Assembly (NCBI GenBank): GCA_025355395.1
Contig: JANXZT010000555.1
Coordinates: 1 to 14,419, forward strand
Length of the DNA stretch: 14,419 nt
Direction of reading: 5' to 3'
Source of the DNA: Betaproteobacteria bacterium
GTDB taxonomy: Bacteria; Pseudomonadota; Gammaproteobacteria; Burkholderiales; Casimicrobiaceae
Part shown: one piece after another, positions 7,868 through 13,655 of the stretch
How positions within the stretch are numbered: the first letter of the stretch is position 1
How the letters are laid out: each line of letters opens with the position of its first letter
Notes under the pieces: generated by a model
Seen by the model: only the letters and a program-made list of their open reading frames with translations
What the model was told of the DNA's origin: nothing
Databases searched by the model: none
Made by a program: the position numbers and the translations under genes

Positions 7868-9202
7868 ATGATGCGTCACAAATCGGTCGCGGTCTGGCTT
7901 GCATCTGCTGCGCTGGGTACGGCTGTTGCCTTTGGCGCCACGGCGGCGGTTGCCGACGAGCAGTTCATTCCGCTGCTTTCTTACCGTGTTGGCGCCTACG
8001 CTTCCGGAGGCACCGGAATCTTTGGCGGCTACATCGATTACATGAACATGATCAATCAGCGCGACGGCGGCATCAACGGCGTCAAGCTCACTTGGGAGGA
8101 GTGCGAGACCGAGTACAACACGGCGCGCGGCGTCGAGTGCTACGAGCGACTGAAAAATAAAGGTGCCCTTGGCGCGTCGATGGTCATGCCGCTGTCGACG
8201 GGAATCACTTACAGCCTGATCGACCGTGTCGCCACTGACAAGATCCCGTTGGTGACCATTGGCTATGGCCGTACGGATGCGTCCGATGGCCGTGTGTTTC
8301 CCTACGTGTTTCCGATGCTCACGAATTACTGGAGCCAGAACACAACCAAGATCAAGTTCATCGGAATGAGGGAAGGAGGGATGGACAAGTTGAAAGGCAA
8401 GAAGATCGTCAACTTGTACATCGATATCCCGTATGGCAAAGAGACGATTCCGGTGCTCGATGCTCAAGCGAAGAAATATGGCTTCATCGTCACCCACATC
8501 CCATTCACCGCCCCCGGCAATGACCAGCAGTCGCAATGGCTGCAAATCCGGCAGATCAAACCGGACTGGGTGATTCTGCGCGGCTACGGCGTCAACGTGC
8601 CGGTGGCGATCAAGACGGCAGCCAAGAGTGGCTTCCCGCGCGATCACATGGTGGGGGTCTGGTGGAGTGGTTCGGAAGAGGACACGATACCGGCGGGCGA
8701 TGCTGCAAAGGGCTATATCGCTGCAGGATTCAACGTCGCCGGCACCAACTATCCGGTGATCAAGGATATCCAGAAATATGTGTACGCCAAGAACCTTGGC
8801 AATATGGAAGACAAGAGTCGTGTAGGCAGCATCTATTACAACCGTGGCGTGGTGTACGGGATCATCACCGTCGAGGCGATCCGCAAGGCGCAGGAAAAAT
8901 ACGGCAAAAAAACGCTTTCCGGAGAGCAGGTACGCTGGGGGCTCGAGAACCTGAACCTCGATGACAAGCATCTCAAACAGTTGGGCGCAGAAGGATTCCT
9001 GCCTGCTCTGAAAATGTCGTGCGCTGATCATGAAGGATCGGGATTGGCAAAGTTTCAACAGTGGGACGGCAAGCAATGGAAAGTCATCACTGATTGGATC
9101 ACCCCCGATCGCGAGCTGGTGCGGCCAATGATCGAGCAATCGGCAGCGGAGTATGCAAAGGAAAAAAATCTGACCCTGCGCGATTGCAGCAAGGAAGGAT
9201 AG
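7868..9202 (+). CDS. Periplasmic substrate-binding protein of the ABC importer (LivK-like, Peripla_BP_6 type)
   Basis: This is the 444-residue solute receptor that delivers ligand to the LivHM-type permease. The start is set at ATG 7868 because GGAAAGGA (7853-7860) lies 7 nt upstream, and translation from here gives a good Sec signal peptide: MMRHK, a hydrophobic stretch, then AVA|DEQ with cleavage after residue 29. The frame also has an ATG at 7811 that would bury the signal peptide. The mature protein starts with the type-I fold pattern (PLLSYRVGAYASGGTGIFGG, then NQRDGGINGVKL). It is larger than amino-acid-binding LivK/LivJ (about 345 mature residues), like receptors found beside CoA-ligase genes. 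Cys residues in WEECETEYNTARGVECYERL and near the C-terminus could form disulfides. The ligand is unknown; an organic or aromatic acid is inferred from context. Confidence 0.93.
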   Translation: MMRHKSVAVWLASAALGTAVAFGATAAVADEQFIPLLSYRVGAYASGGTGIFGGYIDYMNMINQRDGGINGVKLTWEECETEYNTARGVECYERLKNKGALGASMVMPLSTGITYSLIDRVATDKIPLVTIGYGRTDASDGRVFPYVFPMLTNYWSQNTTKIKFIGMREGGMDKLKGKKIVNLYIDIPYGKETIPVLDAQAKKYGFIVTHIPFTAPGNDQQSQWLQIRQIKPDWVILRGYGVNVPVAIKTAAKSGFPRDHMVGVWWSGSEEDTIPAGDAAKGYIAAGFNVAGTNYPVIKDIQKYVYAKNLGNMEDKSRVGSIYYNRGVVYGIITVEAIRKAQEKYGKKTLSGEQVRWGLENLNLDDKHLKQLGAEGFLPALKMSCADHEGSGLAKFQQWDGKQWKVITDWITPDRELVRPMIEQSAAEYAKEKNLTLRDCSKEG

Positions 9203-9218
9203 GTCATATTGCCCGGAT

Positions 9219-9252
9219 CCTTTCCCTTTCCGGATCGCGGGGAAGGGAAAGG
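9219..9252 (+). other. Intergenic stem-loop between binding-protein gene and livF
   Basis: CCTTTCCCTT (9219-9228) pairs perfectly with AAGGGAAAGG (9243-9252). Further pairing inward (including one G-U) can extend the stem to about 13 bp around a small loop. No T-run follows, so a strong intrinsic terminator is unlikely. Such hairpins 3' of binding-protein genes often protect the upstream mRNA segment or dampen downstream expression, so that receptor exceeds ATPase. That role is inference. Confidence 0.45.
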
Positions 9253-9306
9253 CGGCGCGGAGCGTCGCAACGGCCGTTACCTGTTTCCTGAGCAAGAGTT
9301 CCCGAA

Positions 9307-10161
9307 ATGAGCGCTGCGCTAACGACTGCTACTGCCATCGCCGGTGACGTTTCGACGGCCGTGATGGACTTGTCCGTCAACAACATCGAGGTCATCTACG
9401 ATCATGTCATTCTCGTCCTCAAGGGTGTGTCGCTCCAGGTCGCCCAGGGGCGCATCGTGGCGCTGCTCGGGGCCAATGGCGCCGGCAAGACAACCACCCT
9501 GAAGGCGATTTCCAATCTGCTTCACGCCGAGCGCGGCGAGGTCACCAAGGGCGCCATCGAATTTCGCGGCCAGCGCGTGGACCGGCTGACGCCCAACGAG
9601 CTGGTGCGCATGGGCGTGTGCCAGGTGATGGAAGGGCGGCATTGCTTCCCGCATCTCACGGTGGAGGAGAATCTCCTGACTGGCGCGTTCACCCGCAAGA
9701 TCTCGCGGGGAGATCTGAAGGCGGCGCTCGAGCGCGTCTACCATTATTTCCCGCGCCTCAAGGACCGGCGCACGAGTCTCGCCGGCTACACCTCGGGCGG
9801 CGAGCAGCAGATGACGGCAGTAGGCCGCGCGCTCATGGCGCACCCATCGATGATCCTGCTCGACGAGCCATCGATGGGGCTCGCGCCCCAGATTGTCGCG
9901 GAGATCTTCGAGATCGTCCGCAGCCTGAACGAAAGCGAGCACGTCTCGTTTCTGCTCGCGGAGCAGAACACGATGGTCGCCCTGCGCATTGCCGATTACG
10001 GCTACATACTGGAGAACGGACGCGTGGTGATGGATGGCGTCGCAGATGATCTGGCGAAAAACGAGGATGTGAAGGAGTTCTATCTCGGGCTGTCGACGGC
10101 GGGACGGAAGAGCTTCAAGGACGTCAAGCACTACCGCCGGCGCAAGCGCTGGCTGGCATAG
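9307..10161 (+). CDS. livF: ABC transporter ATP-binding protein, LivF type, with basic C-terminal tail
   Basis: This 284-residue second ATPase of the importer pairs with the LivG-type subunit. Seen: Walker A GANGAGKT (55-62), Q-loop CQVMEGR (105-111), signature YTSGGEQQM (161-169), Walker B MILLDEP (182-188), and AEQN (218-221), where LivF proteins have Gln in place of the switch His. Two additions mark it off from classical LivF (about 235 residues): an N-terminal leader of about 20 residues and a basic C-terminal tail, GRKSFKDVKHYRRRKRWLA (266-284). I recall similar tails in homologues encoded beside CoA ligases. An internal ATG at codon 20 (9364) is a possible alternative start but lacks a ribosome site. 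It lies 104 nt after the binding-protein gene, with a stem-loop between. Confidence 0.93.
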   Translation: MSAALTTATAIAGDVSTAVMDLSVNNIEVIYDHVILVLKGVSLQVAQGRIVALLGANGAGKTTTLKAISNLLHAERGEVTKGAIEFRGQRVDRLTPNELVRMGVCQVMEGRHCFPHLTVEENLLTGAFTRKISRGDLKAALERVYHYFPRLKDRRTSLAGYTSGGEQQMTAVGRALMAHPSMILLDEPSMGLAPQIVAEIFEIVRSLNESEHVSFLLAEQNTMVALRIADYGYILENGRVVMDGVADDLAKNEDVKEFYLGLSTAGRKSFKDVKHYRRRKRWLA

Positions 10162-10253
10162 GTGTTCCGCGTAAAGCTGCTGCGCGACCCGTCTGCTTCG
10201 TTGTGTCCTCGCTCTTCGGCACGCGTGGGAAAAGCACTCGTCGAAGGATCGTG

Positions 10254-10298
10254 ATGAATTACGACATGCGGCGCAGGTGCTGCGCCAAGAGTCCCTAG
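10254..10298 (+). other. Possible 14-codon leader ORF ahead of the PaaK-like gene
   Basis: AAGGA (10244-10248) sits 5 nt before an ATG that opens a 14-codon frame (MNYDMRRRCCAKSP), ending in TAG one base before the GTG of the ligase. The ligase start has only a weak ribosome site of its own, so termination-reinitiation coupling is possible. A peptide this short may also be chance. Confidence 0.2.
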
Positions 10299-10299
10299 C

Positions 10300-11538
10300 G
10301 TGCCCGAATATTTCGATAACCTCGAGACGCGGGACCCGGAGTTGCGGGAGCGTGCAGCCTTCGCTGCAGTGCGCACGCAGATCGCCCATGCCAAGGCCAA
10401 TGCGCCCGCATTTCGGAGCGTCTTGGCCGCAGTCGATCCCGCTTTGATCCTTGACCGCAGTGCGTTGGCGCACATTCCGGTCACGCGCAAATCCGAGCTC
10501 CTGTTGCGGCAGCAGGTGGAGCGTCCATTCGGCGGATTTTCGGCATCAGGCTGGGGCGCTGCCGCGCGCGTCTTCGCCTCCCCCGGCCCCATCTACGAGC
10601 CCGAAGGCAGGCGGCCCGATTACTGGCGCCTCGCGCGAGCCCTCTTCGCGGCAGGCTTTCGGCCAGGCGATCTCGTGCACAACACGTTCGCCTATCACTT
10701 CACTCCGGCGGGTTCGATGCTGGAATCCGGTGCGCATGCACTCGGATGCACGGTCTTTCCAGGAGGCACGGGTCAGACCGAGATGCAGGTGCAGGCGATG
10801 GCCGATCTCAAGCCTGCGGGTTATGTAGGCACGCCGTCGTTTTTGCGCATCATCCTCGACAAGGCGGACGAGCTCGGTGTGCCGCTGCCGTTCCTGCGCA
10901 AGGCGCTGGTCTCGGGCGAAGCATTCCTTCCCGTGCTGCGCAACAACCTGCGCACACGCCGCATCGCGGGTTATCAGGTTTATGCAACCGCCGATCTTGG
11001 CACCATCGCGTATGAGAGCGAGGCGCACGATGGATTGATCGTCGATGAAGGCGTTCTGGTCGAGCTGGTGCGGCCCGGCACCGGAGACCCGGTCGCGCCG
11101 GGCGAAGTGGGTGAAGTCGTGGTCACCACGCTTTTCAACGGCGACTACCCATTGGTGCGCTTCGGCACCGGCGATCTGTCCGCGGCGCTACCCGGCGCAA
11201 GTACTTGCGGGCGCACCAACATGCGGATCAAGGGTTGGATGGGCCGCGCCGACCAGACGACGAAAGTGAAGGGGCTGTTCGTCCACCCCTCCCAGATCGC
11301 CGAAGTGATCAAGCGCTATCCGCAGATCGCAAGAGCGCGCCTTGTTGTCGATAACCCGGACGGCAATGATCGGATGTCCTTGCACGTCGAGATGTCCGGC
11401 GAGGACAGCGTCCTCACCGACGCCGTCAAAGCCTCGCTGCGCGATGTCACCAAGCTGCGCAGTGAGGTCGTGGTGCGCGCCATTGGCGAGCTTCCCAACG
11501 ACGGCAAGGTCATCGACGACATGCGCAAGCTCGATTGA
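10300..11538 (+). CDS. PaaK-like (phenylacetate-CoA ligase family) adenylate-forming protein with degenerate P-loop
   Basis: This 412-residue member of the PaaK branch of the ANL superfamily is close to the family's usual 430-440. The later motifs are good: GGTGQTEMQ (155-163), RFGTGDL (287-293), and the hinge/C-terminal domain GWMGRADQTTKVKGLFVHPSQ (312-332), with a Lys403 near the end that may serve as the adenylation lysine. The two ATP-contact motifs are altered. The Ser/Thr/Gly-rich loop (SSGTTGKP in PaaK) reads FASPGPIYEPEG (92-103), and the YGLSE-type motif reads YATADLG (228-234). It may be a divergent ligase or have a non-ligase role. The GTG start fits the family N-terminus (MPEYFDNLETRDPELRE) and follows the tiny ORF at 10254-10298. 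It closes the importer operon, so it likely acts on the same substrate or a product of it. Confidence 0.88.
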   Translation: MPEYFDNLETRDPELRERAAFAAVRTQIAHAKANAPAFRSVLAAVDPALILDRSALAHIPVTRKSELLLRQQVERPFGGFSASGWGAAARVFASPGPIYEPEGRRPDYWRLARALFAAGFRPGDLVHNTFAYHFTPAGSMLESGAHALGCTVFPGGTGQTEMQVQAMADLKPAGYVGTPSFLRIILDKADELGVPLPFLRKALVSGEAFLPVLRNNLRTRRIAGYQVYATADLGTIAYESEAHDGLIVDEGVLVELVRPGTGDPVAPGEVGEVVVTTLFNGDYPLVRFGTGDLSAALPGASTCGRTNMRIKGWMGRADQTTKVKGLFVHPSQIAEVIKRYPQIARARLVVDNPDGNDRMSLHVEMSGEDSVLTDAVKASLRDVTKLRSEVVVRAIGELPNDGKVIDDMRKLD

Positions 11539-11590
11539 GGCGCGCGTCAGCCGGTCCCTGGTTCGGCCGTGCACAGCGCTCGATGAAAAC

Positions 11591-12247
11591 GTGACCTCTG
11601 CGCACGACTCTCCACCCGCCGATCCGTTGGCGCCGCTCGAGCACACGACGCTGCGCGAGATCGCCGCGTCCGGCGTGATACGCAGCTACGCGCGCAGCAC
11701 CATCCTGCTGAACGAGGGCGAGGAAGGCGATGCGCTCTACATCATCCTTTCCGGCCGGGTGAAGGTGTTTGCGAGCAACGCGGCGGGCAAGGAAGTAGTA
11801 ATCGATTTTCACGGCCCTGGCGAATATGTCGGCGAAATGTCGCTCGATGGGCAGGCGCGGTCAGCGTCGGTGATGACGACGGAGGCGACGACCTGTGCGG
11901 TCGTCAATCGTGCGCAATTCCGGTCGTTCGTGCTAAGCCATCCCGACTTTGCTTTGCACCTCATCGAAAAGCTCATCCACCGCTGCCGCGCCGCCACCGA
12001 GAACGTGAAGAGCTTGGCACTCTCGGATGTTTACGGCCGGCTGGTGCGCCTGCTCGATTCGCTCGCCCGTGAGGTCGACGGGCGGCGGATCATCCGCGAG
12101 CGACTGACCCAGCAGGATATTGCCGAACGCCTGGGCGCTTCCCGCGACATGATCAGCCGGCTCATGAAGGACCTCGTCGCCGGAGGCTATCTCGCCATGG
12201 AAAACCACACCATCATCGTGCGCAAGAAGCCGCCGCCCGGCTGGTAA
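11591..12247 (+). CDS. Crp/Fnr-family transcriptional regulator (Crp-like, cyclic-nucleotide type)
   Basis: This 218-residue protein has an N-terminal cyclic-nucleotide-binding beta-roll (about 15-120) and a C-terminal winged helix (about 145-212). The phosphate-binding cassette GEYVGEMSLDGQARSAS (77-93) keeps the Glu82, Arg90 and Ser91 that bind cAMP in E. coli CRP. There is no N-terminal cysteine cluster, so it is not an FNR-type iron-sulfur sensor. The recognition helix ASRDMISRLM (183-192) resembles CRP's SRETVGRIL, keeping both arginines, so a TGTGA-like target is plausible. The start is the GTG at 11591, the only start codon in frame near the domain, though its ribosome site is weak; the open frame continues upstream inside the ligase gene. 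It lies 52 nt after the ligase and could be its last co-transcribed gene or an independent one. Targets are unknown. Confidence 0.9.
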   Translation: MTSAHDSPPADPLAPLEHTTLREIAASGVIRSYARSTILLNEGEEGDALYIILSGRVKVFASNAAGKEVVIDFHGPGEYVGEMSLDGQARSASVMTTEATTCAVVNRAQFRSFVLSHPDFALHLIEKLIHRCRAATENVKSLALSDVYGRLVRLLDSLAREVDGRRIIRERLTQQDIAERLGASRDMISRLMKDLVAGGYLAMENHTIIVRKKPPPGW

Positions 12248-12320
12248 CTCTTCCGGCACCGCGCGCGTTGCGCGTTACTGGCCTCCCTCGTTTGCAACCG
12301 CGCATCGACCTTCCGGCGAG

Positions 12321-12337
12321 TGTGAATATTCGGCACA
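12321..12337. promoter_or_regulatory. Possible Crp-type binding site
   Basis: TGTGAATATTCGGCACA has TGTG/CACA ends and a GAATATTC palindrome inside. It departs from the CRP consensus by a 7-bp spacer and one mismatch. It lies 74 bp past the crp-like gene and 142 bp before the small membrane protein, upstream of a TTGACA (12414-12419) that lacks a good -10. Confidence 0.25.
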
Positions 12338-12478
12338 TGGCGTCCTGATTGCTCCGTCTCGCCATCCTTCGCCCGTCGCTACAGTTATCTCCATCGACTT
12401 CGCGTTTCATTGTTTGACAAGCGCGATCGACGCGTGATGGCAAATGCCATCGTGCACGAATCGAGTAGAGGAGCAATC

Positions 12479-12733
12479 ATGAACGAGCAATCAAAACGCA
12501 AGGACTGGGCCGAAAGCGGCGCAATGGCATTGAAAGCGGGCGCAATTCTGTCGGTGCTGTCATTCATCGCGGTGGTGGCGACACATGCGCCGGGCAGCGT
12601 CGAAGAGATGCCGGCGGCTGCTGCGAGTTCGCCAGCCGCTGCGGGCACGGAGACGTCGGGCAAGCCTTACTATTTTCCGTCGCAGTACGAGCTCCATGCC
12701 GGCGAACCGGGCGAGCCGGCGCCAACGTTCTGA
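12479..12733 (+). CDS. Small single-pass membrane protein, unknown function
   Basis: This 84-residue protein starts at ATG 12479, after AGAGGAG (12467-12473) with ordinary spacing; the frame is open upstream but without a ribosome site. The layout is a charged N-terminus (MNEQSKRKDWAES), one hydrophobic helix (about 15-37), an Ala/Pro/Ser-rich linker (45-59), then a Tyr- and Glu-containing tail ending GEPAPTF. It has no lipobox or clear signal-peptidase site, so an N-in membrane anchor with a periplasmic tail is most likely. I do not recognise the family. It lies 231 nt after the Crp-like gene and converges on the gabD remnant, so it is probably its own transcription unit. The strong ribosome site and codon use like the neighbours support it being real. 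Confidence 0.7.
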   Translation: MNEQSKRKDWAESGAMALKAGAILSVLSFIAVVATHAPGSVEEMPAAAASSPAAAGTETSGKPYYFPSQYELHAGEPGEPAPTF

Positions 12734-12743
12734 TGTCCGGCAA

Positions 12744-12774
12744 TGCAAGGCGCGGGACGCTTCCGCGCCTTGCA
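12744..12774. terminator. Strong hairpin between convergent genes (terminator-like)
   Basis: TGCAAGGCGCGG (12744-12755) and CCGCGCCTTGCA (12763-12774) form a perfect 12-bp GC-rich stem with a 7-nt loop. It sits 11 bp after the small membrane gene's stop and 14 bp before the end of the gabD remnant, where a bidirectional terminator belongs. Neither side has a convincing T-run, so termination may be weak or Rho-assisted. Confidence 0.5.
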
Positions 12775-12787
12775 GCTTGCACGGCGG

Positions 12788-13326
12788 TCAGCTGTCGAGG
12801 CCGCCCATGCAGATGTACTTCACTTCGACGTACTCCTCGATGCCATACGTCGAGCCTTCGCGACCCAGCCCCGAGTGCTTCATACCGCCGAATGGTGCGA
12901 CCCCGGTCGTTATCAGCCCGGTATTGACGCCGACCATGCCGTATTCGAGCGCCTCAGCCACGCGCCAGATGCAACCGATGTCGCGGCTGTAGAAGTACGA
13001 GGCCAGGCCATATTCGGTGCGATTGGCGAGCTCCACCACTTCATCGTCGGTGTGGAAGCGGATGAGCGGGGCCACCGGTCCGAGCGTCTCTTCGCGGTCT
13101 TTTTCCGCCACGCAGGCCACGCCGCGTCGGCGGCTTCGATCGCCCGGTGCGTCTCGGCGGCCCCTATCTCCGGCACCGTGCCGATCTGCCGGCCGGTAGC
13201 CGGATCGCACACCTGCACGGTCGCGCCATTGTCGGCATCGACCCATTGGCCGTTGATATACGCCTGCTGCCGCAGGAGCGAGAAATCCTTGAGGGAGGGG
13301 AACGAACGGTCGAGCGAATCGGGCAT
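12788..13326 (-). pseudogene. gabD: gabD-type succinate-semialdehyde dehydrogenase remnant with large internal deletion
   Basis: From ATG 13326 the first 79 codons match the GabD N-terminus (QQAYINGQWVDADNG, then DPATGRQIGTVPEIGA and AWPAWRKKTAK). From about 13093 a different frame matches its last 101 residues (EETLGPVAPLIRF, YGLASYFYSRD, EYGMVGVNTGLI, APFGGMKHSGLGREGS). About 300 of some 480 residues are missing, including the NAD-binding fold, the catalytic Cys and the general-base Glu, and the join also shifts the frame. The join falls inside GCGAAGAGACG near 13085-13095, where both halves share bases, as in short-homology deletion. Reading on from the ATG gives only a 137-residue product stopping at 12913. 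An assembly collapse is the main alternative. The intact enzyme oxidises succinate semialdehyde to succinate; this copy cannot. Confidence 0.9.
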
Positions 13327-13362
13327 GGCAATCTCCATCCAACGTCGATCCATCATAGAACT

Positions 13363-13514
13363 CCGTCATTCCCACGAACGCGGGAATCCATTTTATCGGA
13401 CTCAAAATGGGTCCCAATCAAAAATGGGCCCCCGCGTTCGCGGGGGGTGACGGTACCTACCGCCTGCGTTCGCGGGAGTGACGGTACCTACCGCCACTTT
13501 CGCAGGGATGACGG
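13363..13514. repeat. Cluster of four REP-like palindromic repeats
   Basis: Unit 1 (13363-13394) has the form CGTCATTCCC..CGCGGGAATCC. Unit 2 (13421-13453) is its inverted copy across an AAAATGG-flanked spacer. Units 3 (13465-13484) and 4 (13495-13514) repeat unit 2's half in tandem at about 31-32 nt with GACGGTACCTACCGCC linkers. GTCATTCCCGCG-type repeats are common between genes in betaproteobacteria and are thought to be spread by RAYT transposases. They fill most of the 329-nt gap between uppP and the gabD remnant, which holds no gene. They may also cap the uppP transcript. Confidence 0.8.
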
Positions 13515-13568
13515 CGGCAGGCGTGTATCACGGCGCGGCAAGGTTCATCGAGGCGCAGAAGACCGTCC

Positions 13569-13574
13569 ATTATA
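13569..13574 (-). promoter_or_regulatory. Perfect TATAAT hexamer, possible leftward promoter of the former gabD gene
   Basis: On the minus strand, CCCCTATAATGG contains a perfect -10 hexamer 243 bp before the gabD ATG. No good -35 lies at 16-18 nt. If it is used, the REP-like cluster lies in the 5' leader of the remnant. This is a weak call. Confidence 0.2.
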
Positions 13575-13655
13575 GGGGTGCTGGTGCGCCCCTGCGGGCG
13601 GCCTTACGTTGCCATGGTCACGGTATGACGGAGTGCCCGGCCGTATTCGCGCTCA

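Noticed and set aside
7841..9295. 484-codon minus-strand frame opposite the binding protein
   Set aside because: The plus strand has a ribosome site, signal peptide and binding-protein fold pattern; the minus frame has none of these.
9319..10473. 384-codon minus-strand frame opposite livF
   Set aside because: It is a shadow of an ATPase with all ABC motifs intact.
11342..11590. Long N-terminal extension of the Crp-like regulator
   Set aside because: It lies mostly inside the ligase gene in another frame and adds no domain; the GTG at 11591 fits the family length.
12263..12280. Short GCGC-rich self-complementary stretch after the Crp-like gene as a terminator
   Set aside because: The stem is at most about 5 bp and no T-run follows; such GC runs are common by chance here.
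13434..13514. Tandem repeats as a CRISPR array
   Set aside because: The units are palindromic, joined by near-identical linkers instead of unique spacers, and there are no cas genes; they fit REP-like elements.
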